From Bdellovibrionales bacterium (lineage in GTDB: Bacteria > Bdellovibrionota > UBA1018): 64,000 bases of DNA. Under the pieces are notes generated by a model that saw only the letters and a program-made list of their open reading frames with translations, made no database searches and was not told the DNA's origin. The DNA lies in assembly GCA_018266355.1 (NCBI GenBank), contig JAFEAP010000004.1, forward strand, positions 1 through 64,000, read 5' to 3'. The position numbers and the translations under genes were made by a program. Below are positions 44,548 to 52,899 of this stretch, in pieces (position 1 is the stretch's first letter; each line of letters begins with the position of its first letter).

Positions 44548-45547
44548 TTTCTATTAATTCTTCTGCTTTTTCTAATCCTAATTTGATACATACATCATAA
44601 AAATCTTTACATCCTTTATAACCTAAACCTCTATTCCAAATTTTATCTCTTAAGAATATAGGTTCTATACCATATTTTTCTCTATGTTTCCAAGCACTAT
44701 GAATACCTGTATTATCATAATCATATAGTATAAAAAGTTGTTCAAATTGAGTTCTAAGATATATATATTGATTAGGTGTGATTATAGTTTTTTCTGAACC
44801 TGGAGCTATAGCATCTAAATCATATTTATCTCTAAACAATCTTAAATACCTAACATCTTTATAAGATTTAGTTATTATACCATATCTTGAAGGTCTAAAA
44901 TTATGTATTCCTTGAAATACTGAATCACCTATAAATTTATATTGATTCCTTTTAGGAAAGTATAACTTTTTTTTATTCTTTCCGAGTAAATAGACATAAC
45001 AGGGGTCATTATCCGTATGAGTATATATAAGTCCATTATTAATATACATCCGAAGAATAGGGTAGATTCCATCATTCTCTAAATCTTTTCTAGTTTGATA
45101 TTTCCAAAATTCAGCATCTTTTCTAGTCCATTTTCTAATTTCATAATCAATTTGAGGTTTTACCTTTTGTATAATATTAATATTAGTAGCTATTATCTTT
45201 CTTTCAGATTTACTATATTTATGTATTCCAAAAGCTTTAGCTATATTTTCTAATATTATATTAAAATTATGAGGATTTTTACTATCTAGTTTTAGATTAT
45301 ATGCTACACAATCAAAACAATCACCCCAAAAATATCCTGCAAAATCTTGACCTCTGAGTATTTTCCCTGTATAATGAAAACCGAAAGTAGGTATATTATC
45401 TGTCCTTAATGGAGATTTAATAAGACTATTACTATCAAGACAATATTGTATATCTTCTAAACTTACCTTTGAATAAGCTACAAATATTTCTTCTTGTGTT
45501 ATTCTATCTAAGATATATTGTTTGGTTAATTTGGGTAATATCTGCAT
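44483..45547 (-). CDS. DnaG-like primase, 354 aa
   Basis: The N-terminal region resembles a degenerate zinc-binding/CHC2 domain (SPLRTDNIPTFGFHYTGK; AGYFWGDCFDCVAYNL) with few Cys left. The C-terminal half has Toprim-like signatures: GIITKSYKDVRYLRLF then EKTIITPNQ, and FILYDYDNTGIHSAWKH, whose DxDxxG carries the metal-binding acidic residues. It would make RNA primers for the family A polymerase with the DnaB-like helicase nearby. It ends with TAG. Primase identity is well supported by the Toprim pattern. Confidence 0.7.
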   Translation of the reverse strand: MQILPKLTKQYILDRITQEEIFVAYSKVSLEDIQYCLDSNSLIKSPLRTDNIPTFGFHYTGKILRGQDFAGYFWGDCFDCVAYNLKLDSKNPHNFNIILENIAKAFGIHKYSKSERKIIATNINIIQKVKPQIDYEIRKWTRKDAEFWKYQTRKDLENDGIYPILRMYINNGLIYTHTDNDPCYVYLLGKNKKKLYFPKRNQYKFIGDSVFQGIHNFRPSRYGIITKSYKDVRYLRLFRDKYDLDAIAPGSEKTIITPNQYIYLRTQFEQLFILYDYDNTGIHSAWKHREKYGIEPIFLRDKIWNRGLGYKGCKDFYDVCIKLGLEKAEELIENGIRFYETQRNSYEENFGQGI

Positions 45548-45599
45548 GGATTATAATATAAAGGGAGAACCTTTCGATTCTCCCTTCTATTAGATGTAA
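45548..45599 (-). terminator. Terminator after SSB-like gene
   Basis: A 9-bp stem, AAGGGAGAA at 45561-45569 and TTCTCCCTT at 45578-45586, closes an eight-base loop. On the minus strand it is followed by TTTATATTA. It lies between the SSB-like stop and the primase start and should end the SSB transcript, with only a short U-tract, so termination may be partial. Confidence 0.65.
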
Positions 45600-46256
45600 T
45601 TAAAAATCAAAACCATCAGGTAAATCTTCGGTATTACCCTTAGTATTTACTCCTGGAGCGTTGTTACTAGCAACAACCTTATCAACTTTATCTTTATTAC
45701 CTACTGTTAAAGTCTTAGGAGCTTCTTTATTAGTTTCACTTACTTTCTCTAGGAAGTTAGGGAATGGGAATTGAAGTCTATTATTATTATCATAAGTAAG
45801 CTTCAACCACATAGCTATAGGCTTATCATCTTCAGTTTTAAATATAGGCTTACCTGCTTTACCTGTATTAAATACATTAGCAACATTAGTGAAAAATTCA
45901 TCAAAATTATCACCACTAAGTTGGTTAGCTATTTCAGGAGTAATATCTATATACTTTTCTGCAACGTGCTTAATACGTTGTTCCATCCATCCAAACTTAT
46001 CATTGAACTTAGCATCATCATCAGCTAAAGGCCATATTGTTTCAGTATGACGCTTGGTACGATCTCCACTTTCAAAAGTGAAACTAAGTGTAACAGGTTT
46101 CTGTCCAGCCTTATCACCTTTCTTTATCTCAGTTGCTTTAGCTTCTACACTAACAAGCATACATTTATTGAAAGGATTTTGAGAAGTTACATTAAAAGGT
46201 ATTTGTGTAGTTGATACTGTTTCTGTCTTTACACCTAATTTTTTACCTTCACTCAT
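45600..46256 (-). CDS. SSB-like protein with acidic C-terminal tip, 218 aa
   Basis: The ATG at 46256 (MSEGKKLGVK) is preferred over a TTG at 46268. The N-terminal 150 residues look like an OB-type beta domain (NKCMLVSVEAKATEI; VTLSFTFESGDRTKRH). The C-terminal 50 residues are disordered and end DLPDGFDF, an acidic tip with aromatic ends as in SSB proteins that recruit partners. It is flanked by hairpins on both sides, so it is expressed as its own unit, as is the upstream gene. The SSB role is inferred from tail and layout. Confidence 0.6.
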   Translation of the reverse strand: MSEGKKLGVKTETVSTTQIPFNVTSQNPFNKCMLVSVEAKATEIKKGDKAGQKPVTLSFTFESGDRTKRHTETIWPLADDDAKFNDKFGWMEQRIKHVAEKYIDITPEIANQLSGDNFDEFFTNVANVFNTGKAGKPIFKTEDDKPIAMWLKLTYDNNNRLQFPFPNFLEKVSETNKEAPKTLTVGNKDKVDKVVASNNAPGVNTKGNTEDLPDGFDF

Positions 46257-46313
46257 TTGTTTATACAATTAAAAATTATGAAATAAATTAAAATATATTA
46301 TTAAAGCTAAGAA

Positions 46314-46338
46314 AGGGGATGCCTTAATAGCATCCCCT
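46314..46338 (-). terminator. Terminator after the 179-aa protein gene
   Basis: A perfect 9-bp GC-rich stem (AGGGGATGC at 46314-46322 with GCATCCCCT at 46330-46338) closes a seven-base loop. On the minus strand TTTCTTAG follows. It separates the 179-aa protein from the SSB-like gene and lies 26 bases after the stop of the former. Confidence 0.8.
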
Positions 46339-46364
46339 ATTCTACTACTTAGAGTTCTTTCTGA

Positions 46365-46904
46365 CTAGAACTCTTCGCTAGTATGTTGAGCAGTAGCTTG
46401 AGAAGTTGTCTGAGAAGCAGCTTCTGTAGTACCGGACTTCTTAGCCTTATTAGCAGCTTTCTTAGCTTGAGTAGCAGCTATTTGTTCAGGAGTACGTTCT
46501 TTACGAGCAGCCTTAGTCTTAGTATCAGCAAGAGTAAGAGGATAATACTTAACACCATCAGATTCTACTGCTTCACCAAGATCATATACATTACTACCTG
46601 AGCTATTACCCTTGAGAGCAGCATAACCAGCAGCATCAGAGAAAGACAACTTACCTTTCTTTTCTTGAGCATTAACAAATGCAAGCTTTGCACCACTATT
46701 ACCACCTACTGCGAGATATGGAACTGGTTCAGTACCTTCATCACCTGCAAGAACTATCATAACATGGTCTCCTGCGCTAACTCCAAGAGTTGCAGCAGCA
46801 GGTGTGTTAAGACGCATACCACCACTTGTAGGAGTAGTTTCGAGTTGAGCCTTGTCAGTTCCAGTAGGACGTGTACCAGTTAATTTTCCGATTACCTTAA
46901 ACAT
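46365..46904 (-). CDS. Hypothetical abundant small protein, 179 aa
   Basis: The N-terminal half is beta-rich with GGMRLNTPAAATLGVSAGDH, a stretch resembling AbrB- or barrel-type DNA-binding folds (R-L-----A--LG---GD-V-I). The last 50 residues are Lys/Ala rich, then a Ser/Thr/Gln tail with an acidic tip (QHTSEEF) like the SSB tail. Codons are enriched in G and C ended forms compared with neighbours, suggesting selection for expression. It forms a separate unit with its own terminator and stops with TAG. The function is unknown. Confidence 0.65.
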   Translation of the reverse strand: MFKVIGKLTGTRPTGTDKAQLETTPTSGGMRLNTPAAATLGVSAGDHVMIVLAGDEGTEPVPYLAVGGNSGAKLAFVNAQEKKGKLSFSDAAGYAALKGNSSGSNVYDLGEAVESDGVKYYPLTLADTKTKAARKERTPEQIAATQAKKAANKAKKSGTTEAASQTTSQATAQHTSEEF

Positions 46905-46933
46905 TTTACTTTGTTTTTATGATTAATAAATAA

Positions 46934-47716
46934 TTAAATACTTTTTGTTTCATTAGATTCAATGATTGTAAATTCACCTTCTTCTTCTCTTACTTGAAGA
47001 TTATTTACATCTGCTAATTCAGAATGTTCTAACATTCCTAATAAAGCATCTGATGCTATCCATCTAGCGCCTATTGTTAGACATCTAGTTCTTATCATAA
47101 CTTTTGGATTCTTAATCCAATTATCTTTAGTAGATAAACCAGCAGTTACAGCATCTTGCCAACTAAATTTAGAAATATATTCTTTGAGATACCATTTACC
47201 TTCAGCATCTTTTACCTTTCTCTCAAATTTAATTTCTGTACCATAATCAACAATTTGTCTAAGAATCTGAGTTCTATTATTATCAAATTTCTCTTTCTTA
47301 GTTTCAGTTGTAATTAACTGATATTTATCAAGATTATTAAGAATAAAATCTTCTTTATAATCTATTCCAGTATTATCTTTATATATATAAACTGGTTCAT
47401 AATCTTTTAATACTGTTGTTTTTATACCATATTGGTCTAACTTAGCATTAATTATATGAACACCTACTGAACTTCTACCATTTACAGAATAGATGTTAGC
47501 TAGAGAACCCATAACACCCATTCCTAATTCCTTACCTAATTGTACAGTAGCAACAAATTTACCTACTGTATCTATACTAGAAGGAATTAATCCAGTACCT
47601 TTTACCTTATCAAAAAATAGTTCTAATTCACTAAAACTACTAAACTTATCAATAGCATCTATTTTAGCTATACTAGGATTATCTTTTTTTAGTTCGATTG
47701 ATTTTTCGTCTGTCAC
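46934..47716 (-). CDS. RecT-like single-strand annealing protein, 260 aa
   Basis: The start codon is GTG at 47716, preceded by AAGGA nine bases upstream, one of the few SD-like signals in the window. The sequence matches the RecT superfamily: LIPSSIDTVGKFVATVQLGK, then GSLANIYSVNGRSSV, and a C-terminal DNWIKNPKVMIRTRCLTIGA, corresponding to the W-xxP-xxMLxxRAxSxxAR consensus. It would anneal complementary single strands in recombination-dependent replication, next to SSB and helicases. A candidate promoter lies just upstream. Confidence 0.75.
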   Translation of the reverse strand: MTDEKSIELKKDNPSIAKIDAIDKFSSFSELELFFDKVKGTGLIPSSIDTVGKFVATVQLGKELGMGVMGSLANIYSVNGRSSVGVHIINAKLDQYGIKTTVLKDYEPVYIYKDNTGIDYKEDFILNNLDKYQLITTETKKEKFDNNRTQILRQIVDYGTEIKFERKVKDAEGKWYLKEYISKFSWQDAVTAGLSTKDNWIKNPKVMIRTRCLTIGARWIASDALLGMLEHSELADVNNLQVREEEGEFTIIESNETKSI

Positions 47717-47747
47717 CGTTATAATCCTTTTTCGTTCAATTCCTATA

Positions 47748-47755
47748 CAAATATA
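47748..47755 (-). promoter_or_regulatory. Candidate promoter -7 element for the RecT-like gene
   Basis: On the minus strand this reads TATATTTG, an exact match to the Bacteroidota -7 consensus TAnnTTTG. It lies 31-38 bases upstream of the GTG. The -33 region is only T-rich. The element is placed in the 74-base gap behind the DnaB-like gene, where a new transcript would be needed. Confidence 0.4.
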
Positions 47756-47790
47756 AAAACTATCCTTAGAAGAAAAAACTTTTTGAAGAT

Positions 47791-48831
47791 TTATTTTTGT
47801 ATACTTCGTGTTATGTTCATATTTAACTTTTCACCTTCGGTCAATGGTCTAAATCTACCCTTGTTCAATTCTGCGATTAGCCAAAAACTGCCAGTCTGTC
47901 CATGACGGTATTTTATGCCATTACCATGAACTAATCCTTTAGTTTTTATACTACGAGGCCCATATAATTCTATACCTATTAATTCAGGTCTATGAACTAT
48001 AATAACATTATCACAAGCATGATATAATTGGTTACTACCATGTATATCAGTTTTTAATGGATAATGATTATTAGGATTATCTTTTCTAACTGGTTGTTCA
48101 ATATTACCATTTAATTGATTTAAAACTATAGTAGTGAGATTATCTTCTTTAGTAGCTTCTATTATATATTTAGCAAAATCAGCTACTAAAGCTATTTCAT
48201 CTCTTTCCTCAAGTCTTTTAATAAGTAAAGCATGGTCAAAACTAACTATAAGTTTATTTACTTTACCCGATACTTGATCTACTTGATTAATTTTATATCT
48301 TTCAACAAAATATTTAATAGTATCTCTAATTTGATTAATATTACCACTATTTTCAACATAGAACAATTTTTTATTAGACATTTTATCTAAATAATTAATA
48401 GCTTGTTCTAGTTCTTCATCACTCAAATTATTATACCCAGTATTATCTTGTTTAATCTCTGAACTTCGGAGATAAGCATAACTTTTCTCCATTTTACCAC
48501 TAATATTTCTTAAAATTTCATCTTCACCTTTCATTTCAAAGTTAAAATGTAGTATATAAGGTTCATATATAGATTCTCCATTGAGTTCAATATTAAGAAA
48601 ATCTTCTTCTATCATATTAAGTAGAAAAGATTTACCTCCACCTGAACTACTAGCTATCATAGTTATAAAACCTGGACGCCAATATTTAAGCATACCTGCA
48701 TTAATAGCAGGAAATCTACATTTCCAACCTCTTTGTTTACCGTCTCTTTCTTGTCTAAGTATTTCCTTAGCTTCTTCAGCAGCAGATTTAACATGAACAA
48801 TTTTAAGAGCGGGTTCTTTTCTACTTTCCAT
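47791..48831 (-). CDS. DnaB-like replicative helicase, 346 aa
   Basis: Walker A is SSSGGGKS at 61-68. The Walker B-like segment is LIVSFDHALLI, followed by TTIVLNQLNGN and a C-terminal DIHGSNQLYHACDNVIIVHR, all matching the RecA-fold motor of DnaB. There is no room for the N-terminal DnaB domain (346 aa against about 470), so it is a short RecA-only form, common in phages. The next genes upstream are a possible loader and an SF2 helicase. It would unwind the fork and recruit the primase. Confidence 0.8.
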   Translation of the reverse strand: MESRKEPALKIVHVKSAAEEAKEILRQERDGKQRGWKCRFPAINAGMLKYWRPGFITMIASSSGGGKSFLLNMIEEDFLNIELNGESIYEPYILHFNFEMKGEDEILRNISGKMEKSYAYLRSSEIKQDNTGYNNLSDEELEQAINYLDKMSNKKLFYVENSGNINQIRDTIKYFVERYKINQVDQVSGKVNKLIVSFDHALLIKRLEERDEIALVADFAKYIIEATKEDNLTTIVLNQLNGNIEQPVRKDNPNNHYPLKTDIHGSNQLYHACDNVIIVHRPELIGIELYGPRSIKTKGLVHGNGIKYRHGQTGSFWLIAELNKGRFRPLTEGEKLNMNITRSIQK

Positions 48832-48832
48832 T

Positions 48833-49429
48833 TTAACCGAAATCTTTTTCTCCTTCTAGTACACCCTGTATAGGTTTAGATGTACCTAATCTTATCTTTC
48901 TAATTTCTAGCCATTGTTCTGATTTAAGGAAATTCTCTATTTTACCTTTAACCAAATTCTTACTAATAGCATAATCTAAATCTTTTAAAACTTCTTCATG
49001 TTCTTCTTTATTTCCTTTTATAGCCTTCCAATATAATCTACGAAATTCATTCTTATCCATCATTTTCATTGGATAATTACGACCTTCACTAGTTATTATT
49101 GGTGGATATTTATCCCAAAATTCATTACCAGCTTCATATTCATCTACAAATATATGAGTAAATTTTTCACCTATTACTAGATTATCAACATCAGTTCTAT
49201 TAGGATCAATTCTAGTCATAAAACCTCTCCTAATTAAATCTTCAAATTGCTCTTTACCCATGAAATTCTTACTATTATCAGTAGGAAAAGCTTTTTTATA
49301 AAGTTTAATAAGCTCTAAAGCTTTATCTTTATCATGTTCTTTCCATCTTAATAGATATAATAATAAGAATTGTTGTTGTGTCAAATGATTTGATACTATG
49401 AAGTTTAGGTATCTTTCTACATTAAGCAT
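48833..49429 (-). CDS. Hypothetical protein, possible helicase loader/initiator, 198 aa
   Basis: The N-terminal region is helical (NFIVSNHLTQQQFLLLYLLR), with winged-helix-like spacing like DnaD- or O-type initiators. The rest is basic and acidic in turn, with no ATPase motif. It starts on the other side of an SF2 helicase and is immediately upstream of DnaB (one base apart), the common place for a helicase loader. That role is an inference from position only. Confidence 0.5.
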   Translation of the reverse strand: MLNVERYLNFIVSNHLTQQQFLLLYLLRWKEHDKDKALELIKLYKKAFPTDNSKNFMGKEQFEDLIRRGFMTRIDPNRTDVDNLVIGEKFTHIFVDEYEAGNEFWDKYPPIITSEGRNYPMKMMDKNEFRRLYWKAIKGNKEEHEEVLKDLDYAISKNLVKGKIENFLKSEQWLEIRKIRLGTSKPIQGVLEGEKDFG

Positions 49430-49445
49430 TGTTATAGATTAATAA

Positions 49446-50915
49446 CTAAATCTCTACATCACTTTCAGGTGGGACAAACTTATGTTTAATTTGTTCAATA
49501 TTATCTATCCAATGTATCATATTAGGACTACCTTTTTGACTATCTCTAAGCCAATCTTCATCTTTAGTATCTTTGATATAAAGATTAACTATTATTACTA
49601 TTGTATCTAACTTATAAAGTTTTAATCTTTTTACTCTACCTCTTCTTTGAATCTGTTGAGTTGGATTAGAAGTACGAGCAGCAACTACTCCTAATTCTAT
49701 ATCTTCTACATCAAATCCTTTATCAAGAGCTGTAGCAGTAACTATAACTTTTACTTTACCAGTTCTAATAGCTTTAATAGCAAATTCTTTAAGACCTTTA
49801 GCACCAAAGATTTTAGGTTGTCCTTTATTTTTACCTGTTTTAATAGTAATTATATTACCATCATCATCAGGTAAAGTACTAGAAGGTAATCTACTATGAT
49901 ATGCAACACTTGTTAATTTGCCAAATTTCTCATTAATAAGAAGATTTAGTTTATCTACAAATGCTGTACTTTGACCAAAACATATTGTTTTTAGATAAGG
50001 AAATCTTTTAATTATTTCTATAGCAGCTTCTGCTTTTGGACTAGCGTTATATAATAAATTTTTTCTTACTCTAACTGCTTCCATTAGATTAGAGGCATAA
50101 CCAATAATCTTATTTGGATTCCAAATTTCATTAATCTTACGATTTTCTTCTATAGTATAATCTAAATCTTTTCTCCATCCGTTTTTATTAGCCCACATAG
50201 TAGCATATGCAATTCCAGGATAATGTTTACCCTGAAATTCTCCACCTGATAGAACTTTATACGCAGCCTCAAATCCTTTAGAACCAAATTTATTAAGATT
50301 ATCATTTATAACTTTACTAAAATCTCTATAATCTTTTTGGTCATATTCATCAAGTCGCAATCCTAAGTTATATTCTATACAGGGAGATACATACCCTTCT
50401 GTAATAGCATCATATTCACTAATTATATCAATTACAGGACATTTATCATTAAGAATTTTATTTTCTTTACATTTCTTATCCCAAGTAGCTGTAAGAGCTA
50501 AAATATGTTTATAAATACATAATTCACCACTTATAACTTTTATTCTTTCATCTCCTGTAAATTCATGAATTTCATCTATTATAACCAAATCACATATAAT
50601 TACTATACTATCTACTAATATCTGATGTATAGTACTTACTGCTATTCTATCTTGTAAATCTATTGGTATATGTTTAGATATTTCTTTTTTCCAATCTTTG
50701 TATAATTGTTCAGATGGTACTATTATTTGGATAAATTTTGTATTATCTTTTTCAAGATAATTTTTAACTATTAACAAAGCTGTATAAGTCTTTCCAACAC
50801 CTGTACAGTAATTTAATGTACCGACACCATTTTTATTAGCTCCATAGTCTTTTGAATGACGCCACTTATTGACACCAATAAGCTGTCTTTCAAGTTTCTT
50901 GGTATCAATATTCAT
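49446..50915 (-). CDS. SF2 DNA helicase (UvsW/DEAH-like), 489 aa
   Basis: Walker A is CTGVGKT at 37-43 and the DEIH box lies at 114-117, followed by LALTATWDKK (motif III). The second RecA-like domain contains KVKVIVTATALDKGFDVEDI and motif VI QQIQRRGRVKR. This is a complete two-domain SF2 helicase, similar to T4 UvsW-type enzymes, which remodel forks and recombination intermediates. It ends with TAG. It lies with DnaB and RecT, supporting a role in recombination-dependent replication. Confidence 0.85.
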   Translation of the reverse strand: MNIDTKKLERQLIGVNKWRHSKDYGANKNGVGTLNYCTGVGKTYTALLIVKNYLEKDNTKFIQIIVPSEQLYKDWKKEISKHIPIDLQDRIAVSTIHQILVDSIVIICDLVIIDEIHEFTGDERIKVISGELCIYKHILALTATWDKKCKENKILNDKCPVIDIISEYDAITEGYVSPCIEYNLGLRLDEYDQKDYRDFSKVINDNLNKFGSKGFEAAYKVLSGGEFQGKHYPGIAYATMWANKNGWRKDLDYTIEENRKINEIWNPNKIIGYASNLMEAVRVRKNLLYNASPKAEAAIEIIKRFPYLKTICFGQSTAFVDKLNLLINEKFGKLTSVAYHSRLPSSTLPDDDGNIITIKTGKNKGQPKIFGAKGLKEFAIKAIRTGKVKVIVTATALDKGFDVEDIELGVVAARTSNPTQQIQRRGRVKRLKLYKLDTIVIIVNLYIKDTKDEDWLRDSQKGSPNMIHWIDNIEQIKHKFVPPESDVEI

Positions 50916-50916
50916 A

Positions 50917-51093
50917 TTAATCGAATGTCCCTATTATTACAAAAGTAGTTTTTAATACTTTATCTATAGGATGAGTTTCGATCTTTTCAATATGAATTGG
51001 TTCATCAAGATTTTCATCATAATATAAAGCTTCAGTTTCTAATGTATCTTCATCAAAAGTTTCAATCTTTTCCTTAATTTCTTTCCAAGTCAT
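50917..51093 (-). CDS. Hypothetical small protein, 58 aa
   Basis: This frame starts at ATG 51093 (MTWKEIKEKIETFDED) and stops one base before the helicase start at 50915. The first 25 residues would be an acidic amphipathic helix, the rest beta-like (DEPIHIEKIETHPIDK). It fills an otherwise empty 180-base gap exactly and keeps AT-rich codon use, so it is probably real. No family is recognised. Confidence 0.6.
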   Translation of the reverse strand: MTWKEIKEKIETFDEDTLETEALYYDENLDEPIHIEKIETHPIDKVLKTTFVIIGTFD

Positions 51094-51096
51094 ATT

Positions 51097-51489
51097 TTAT
51101 TTATTTACAAATTCTAAAGGATAACAATCTTTATATTTATCAATATTAGATTTATTTTCAAATAGTCTCATTTTAATAGTAACTCTATCAAAATTTAATT
51201 CTTTTTGTATTCTATCATATAGATATTTACATTGAACTACTTTTAAATTATATCCACCTTTCTTTCTTATTCTACCTTTTATTTCTTCTCTTACTATAAA
51301 TCCTTTATTATCTTTAAAAACATACCATTTATTATTATGTTTAATAAATGTCACTCTATCATTTATTTTCAAATCTATAATATCAGAAGCAGTTGGATTA
51401 AATGTTATTTTACCAGTATTATAAAAAGATAATGTAGGTTGAGTTACTTTAAGACCTAAAATAGAATTGTCAAATACTTCTATTTCCAT
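51097..51489 (-). CDS. Hypothetical protein, 130 aa
   Basis: The protein looks beta-rich with basic surface (SDIIDLKINDRVTFIKHNNK; GRIRKKGGYNLKVVQCKYL). It could be a small nucleic-acid-binding protein, but I know no family. It overlaps the NUMOD1-like gene by 20 bases at its start. Confidence 0.6.
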   Translation of the reverse strand: MEIEVFDNSILGLKVTQPTLSFYNTGKITFNPTASDIIDLKINDRVTFIKHNNKWYVFKDNKGFIVREEIKGRIRKKGGYNLKVVQCKYLYDRIQKELNFDRVTIKMRLFENKSNIDKYKDCYPLEFVNK

Positions 51490-51763
51490 ATTTTTCTATT
51501 TCTTCTTTAGTAGCTTTACGAAATATATAAGTATTACCATCTGAAGATTTAAGACCTCTAGGATTATAATTTTTAATTAAATTTCCAGACCTACTTTTCA
51601 TATATGGTTGCCTTTTACAATTAATGTGGTACTGTATAGACCCAAAATTTATATTTAATCTTCTACAAGCTTCACTAATAGATTTATAGTATTTTTCTTG
51701 CTTATTAGATTTATTGATAGAAATAATAGGGATTTCTTCATTAGTACTTATATTTAGTGGCAT
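51470..51763 (-). CDS. Stand-alone NUMOD1-like DNA-binding protein, 97 aa
   Basis: Residues 10-50 match NUMOD1, a helix-turn-helix module of homing endonucleases: IISINKSNKQEKYYKS, then SISEACRRLNINFGSIQYHI, then a C-terminal GNTYIFRKATKEE. No nuclease part is present and the frame is intact on both sides, so it is a small DNA-binding protein of that family or a remnant that lost its GIY-YIG or HNH part. It starts one base after the TAG of the upstream gene. Confidence 0.5.
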   Translation of the reverse strand: MPLNISTNEEIPIISINKSNKQEKYYKSISEACRRLNINFGSIQYHINCKRQPYMKSRSGNLIKNYNPRGLKSSDGNTYIFRKATKEEIEKYGNRSI

Positions 51764-51764
51764 A

Positions 51765-52556
51765 CTACTTAATATTAATTATATTATATTGTAATCCAAC
51801 TCCAGCAGTAAAACCACTACCAAACCTTAAATTAACAGGATCAGCATATAAACCATATCCTACATTTATTCCTATTCCTAATCTCTTAGGTTTAGGAACT
51901 TGAACTTGATAACTAGTAATAGTTTTAGTATCAGTATAAGGATTATAATTAGTTATTTCAGCAAATGGTTTTTTATTCCATTTCCACCATTTATCTTTTT
52001 CAAATCCTAATACTAAACTATATTCATTATGAACCGTTAAATCTAAACTAGTAGAATCTGGCCCTGATTCACCTGAACCAAATATCCATTTACCTTTATT
52101 AACAGTAAATCCATAACTAGGTAAATTATTATTATCTATATGAGTTGTGTCATGTTTATATATAGTATCAGTTTTGAATTTACCTTTTATATCAGTATTA
52201 TTTGATACATATATTACTGCACTACCTGCATCTAATTTAGATTTATATTCTTTTACTTTTCCCTGTAATAAAAGAATGGTGGAATCCTTAGATTGAATAG
52301 CAAGAAAATCTTTAGTATTTAACGTACTAAAAGATTCTACTTTAGCATGTTCTTGATGATATTTATCTTTCCATATTTTAACACTATCAACTCCATATAC
52401 TTGTTGTCCTTGTTGAATATGGTTACATCCTTTAATATAAAGAAATATAATTACTAATATTATACATAATATTGTAATTAACCATCTAAGCCAATTAGGA
52501 GTTTTATCTTTTATCTCCTGTATATTATTACTATATTCATTATTAAGCTGGGTCAT
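51765..52556 (-). CDS. Membrane-anchored protein with beta-rich C-terminus (spanin-like candidate), 263 aa
   Basis: A membrane segment lies at about 21-42 (LRWLITILCIILVIIFLYI), preceded by a polar tail. A helical region (residues 60-110) then leads to a beta-rich C-terminal half ending LGIGINVGYGLYAD and AGVGLQYNII, which resembles outer-membrane-barrel strands of Bacteroidota. A protein linking both membranes would suit a unimolecular spanin, but the lytic role is inferred. It is encoded among replication genes, which is an odd place for lysis. It ends with TAG. Confidence 0.5.
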   Translation of the reverse strand: MTQLNNEYSNNIQEIKDKTPNWLRWLITILCIILVIIFLYIKGCNHIQQGQQVYGVDSVKIWKDKYHQEHAKVESFSTLNTKDFLAIQSKDSTILLLQGKVKEYKSKLDAGSAVIYVSNNTDIKGKFKTDTIYKHDTTHIDNNNLPSYGFTVNKGKWIFGSGESGPDSTSLDLTVHNEYSLVLGFEKDKWWKWNKKPFAEITNYNPYTDTKTITSYQVQVPKPKRLGIGINVGYGLYADPVNLRFGSGFTAGVGLQYNIINIK

Positions 52557-52893
52557 AATCTAATGATTTTTCTTCTAATTGTGTTACGAAATCTTTTACT
52601 ATATTTTCACAATGAATACTCTGAGCTTCTTCACTTAATGCAGATACTCTTAAATTATTTTTAATAGCTTTCCTAAGATAATCTTCCCACTTAGGACGAA
52701 GTTTAAGAGTTCTATAATGAGCTATAGCATTTGCAGCATATTCTACATTAATATGTTGAAATAGAGTATTACATAAATATCCTGCTTTACTACCTTCAGG
52801 TATTTCTTTAAGAGGGTTCATACCATGATCTAGAAGCCATTCAAATACTTCTCTACTGGCTTTTAATTGTTCTGATTGTTCTTTAGTTAACAT
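52543..52893 (-). CDS. Hypothetical protein, 116 aa
   Basis: An entirely helical protein (QLKASREVFEWLLDHGMN; EYAANAIAHYRTLKLRPKWE) with an acidic end. It lies between DNA polymerase and the membrane-anchored gene, overlapping the latter by 14 bases. No family is recognised. Confidence 0.6.
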   Translation of the reverse strand: MLTKEQSEQLKASREVFEWLLDHGMNPLKEIPEGSKAGYLCNTLFQHINVEYAANAIAHYRTLKLRPKWEDYLRKAIKNNLRVSALSEEAQSIHCENIVKDFVTQLEEKSLDYDPA

Positions 52894-52899
52894 TATATA

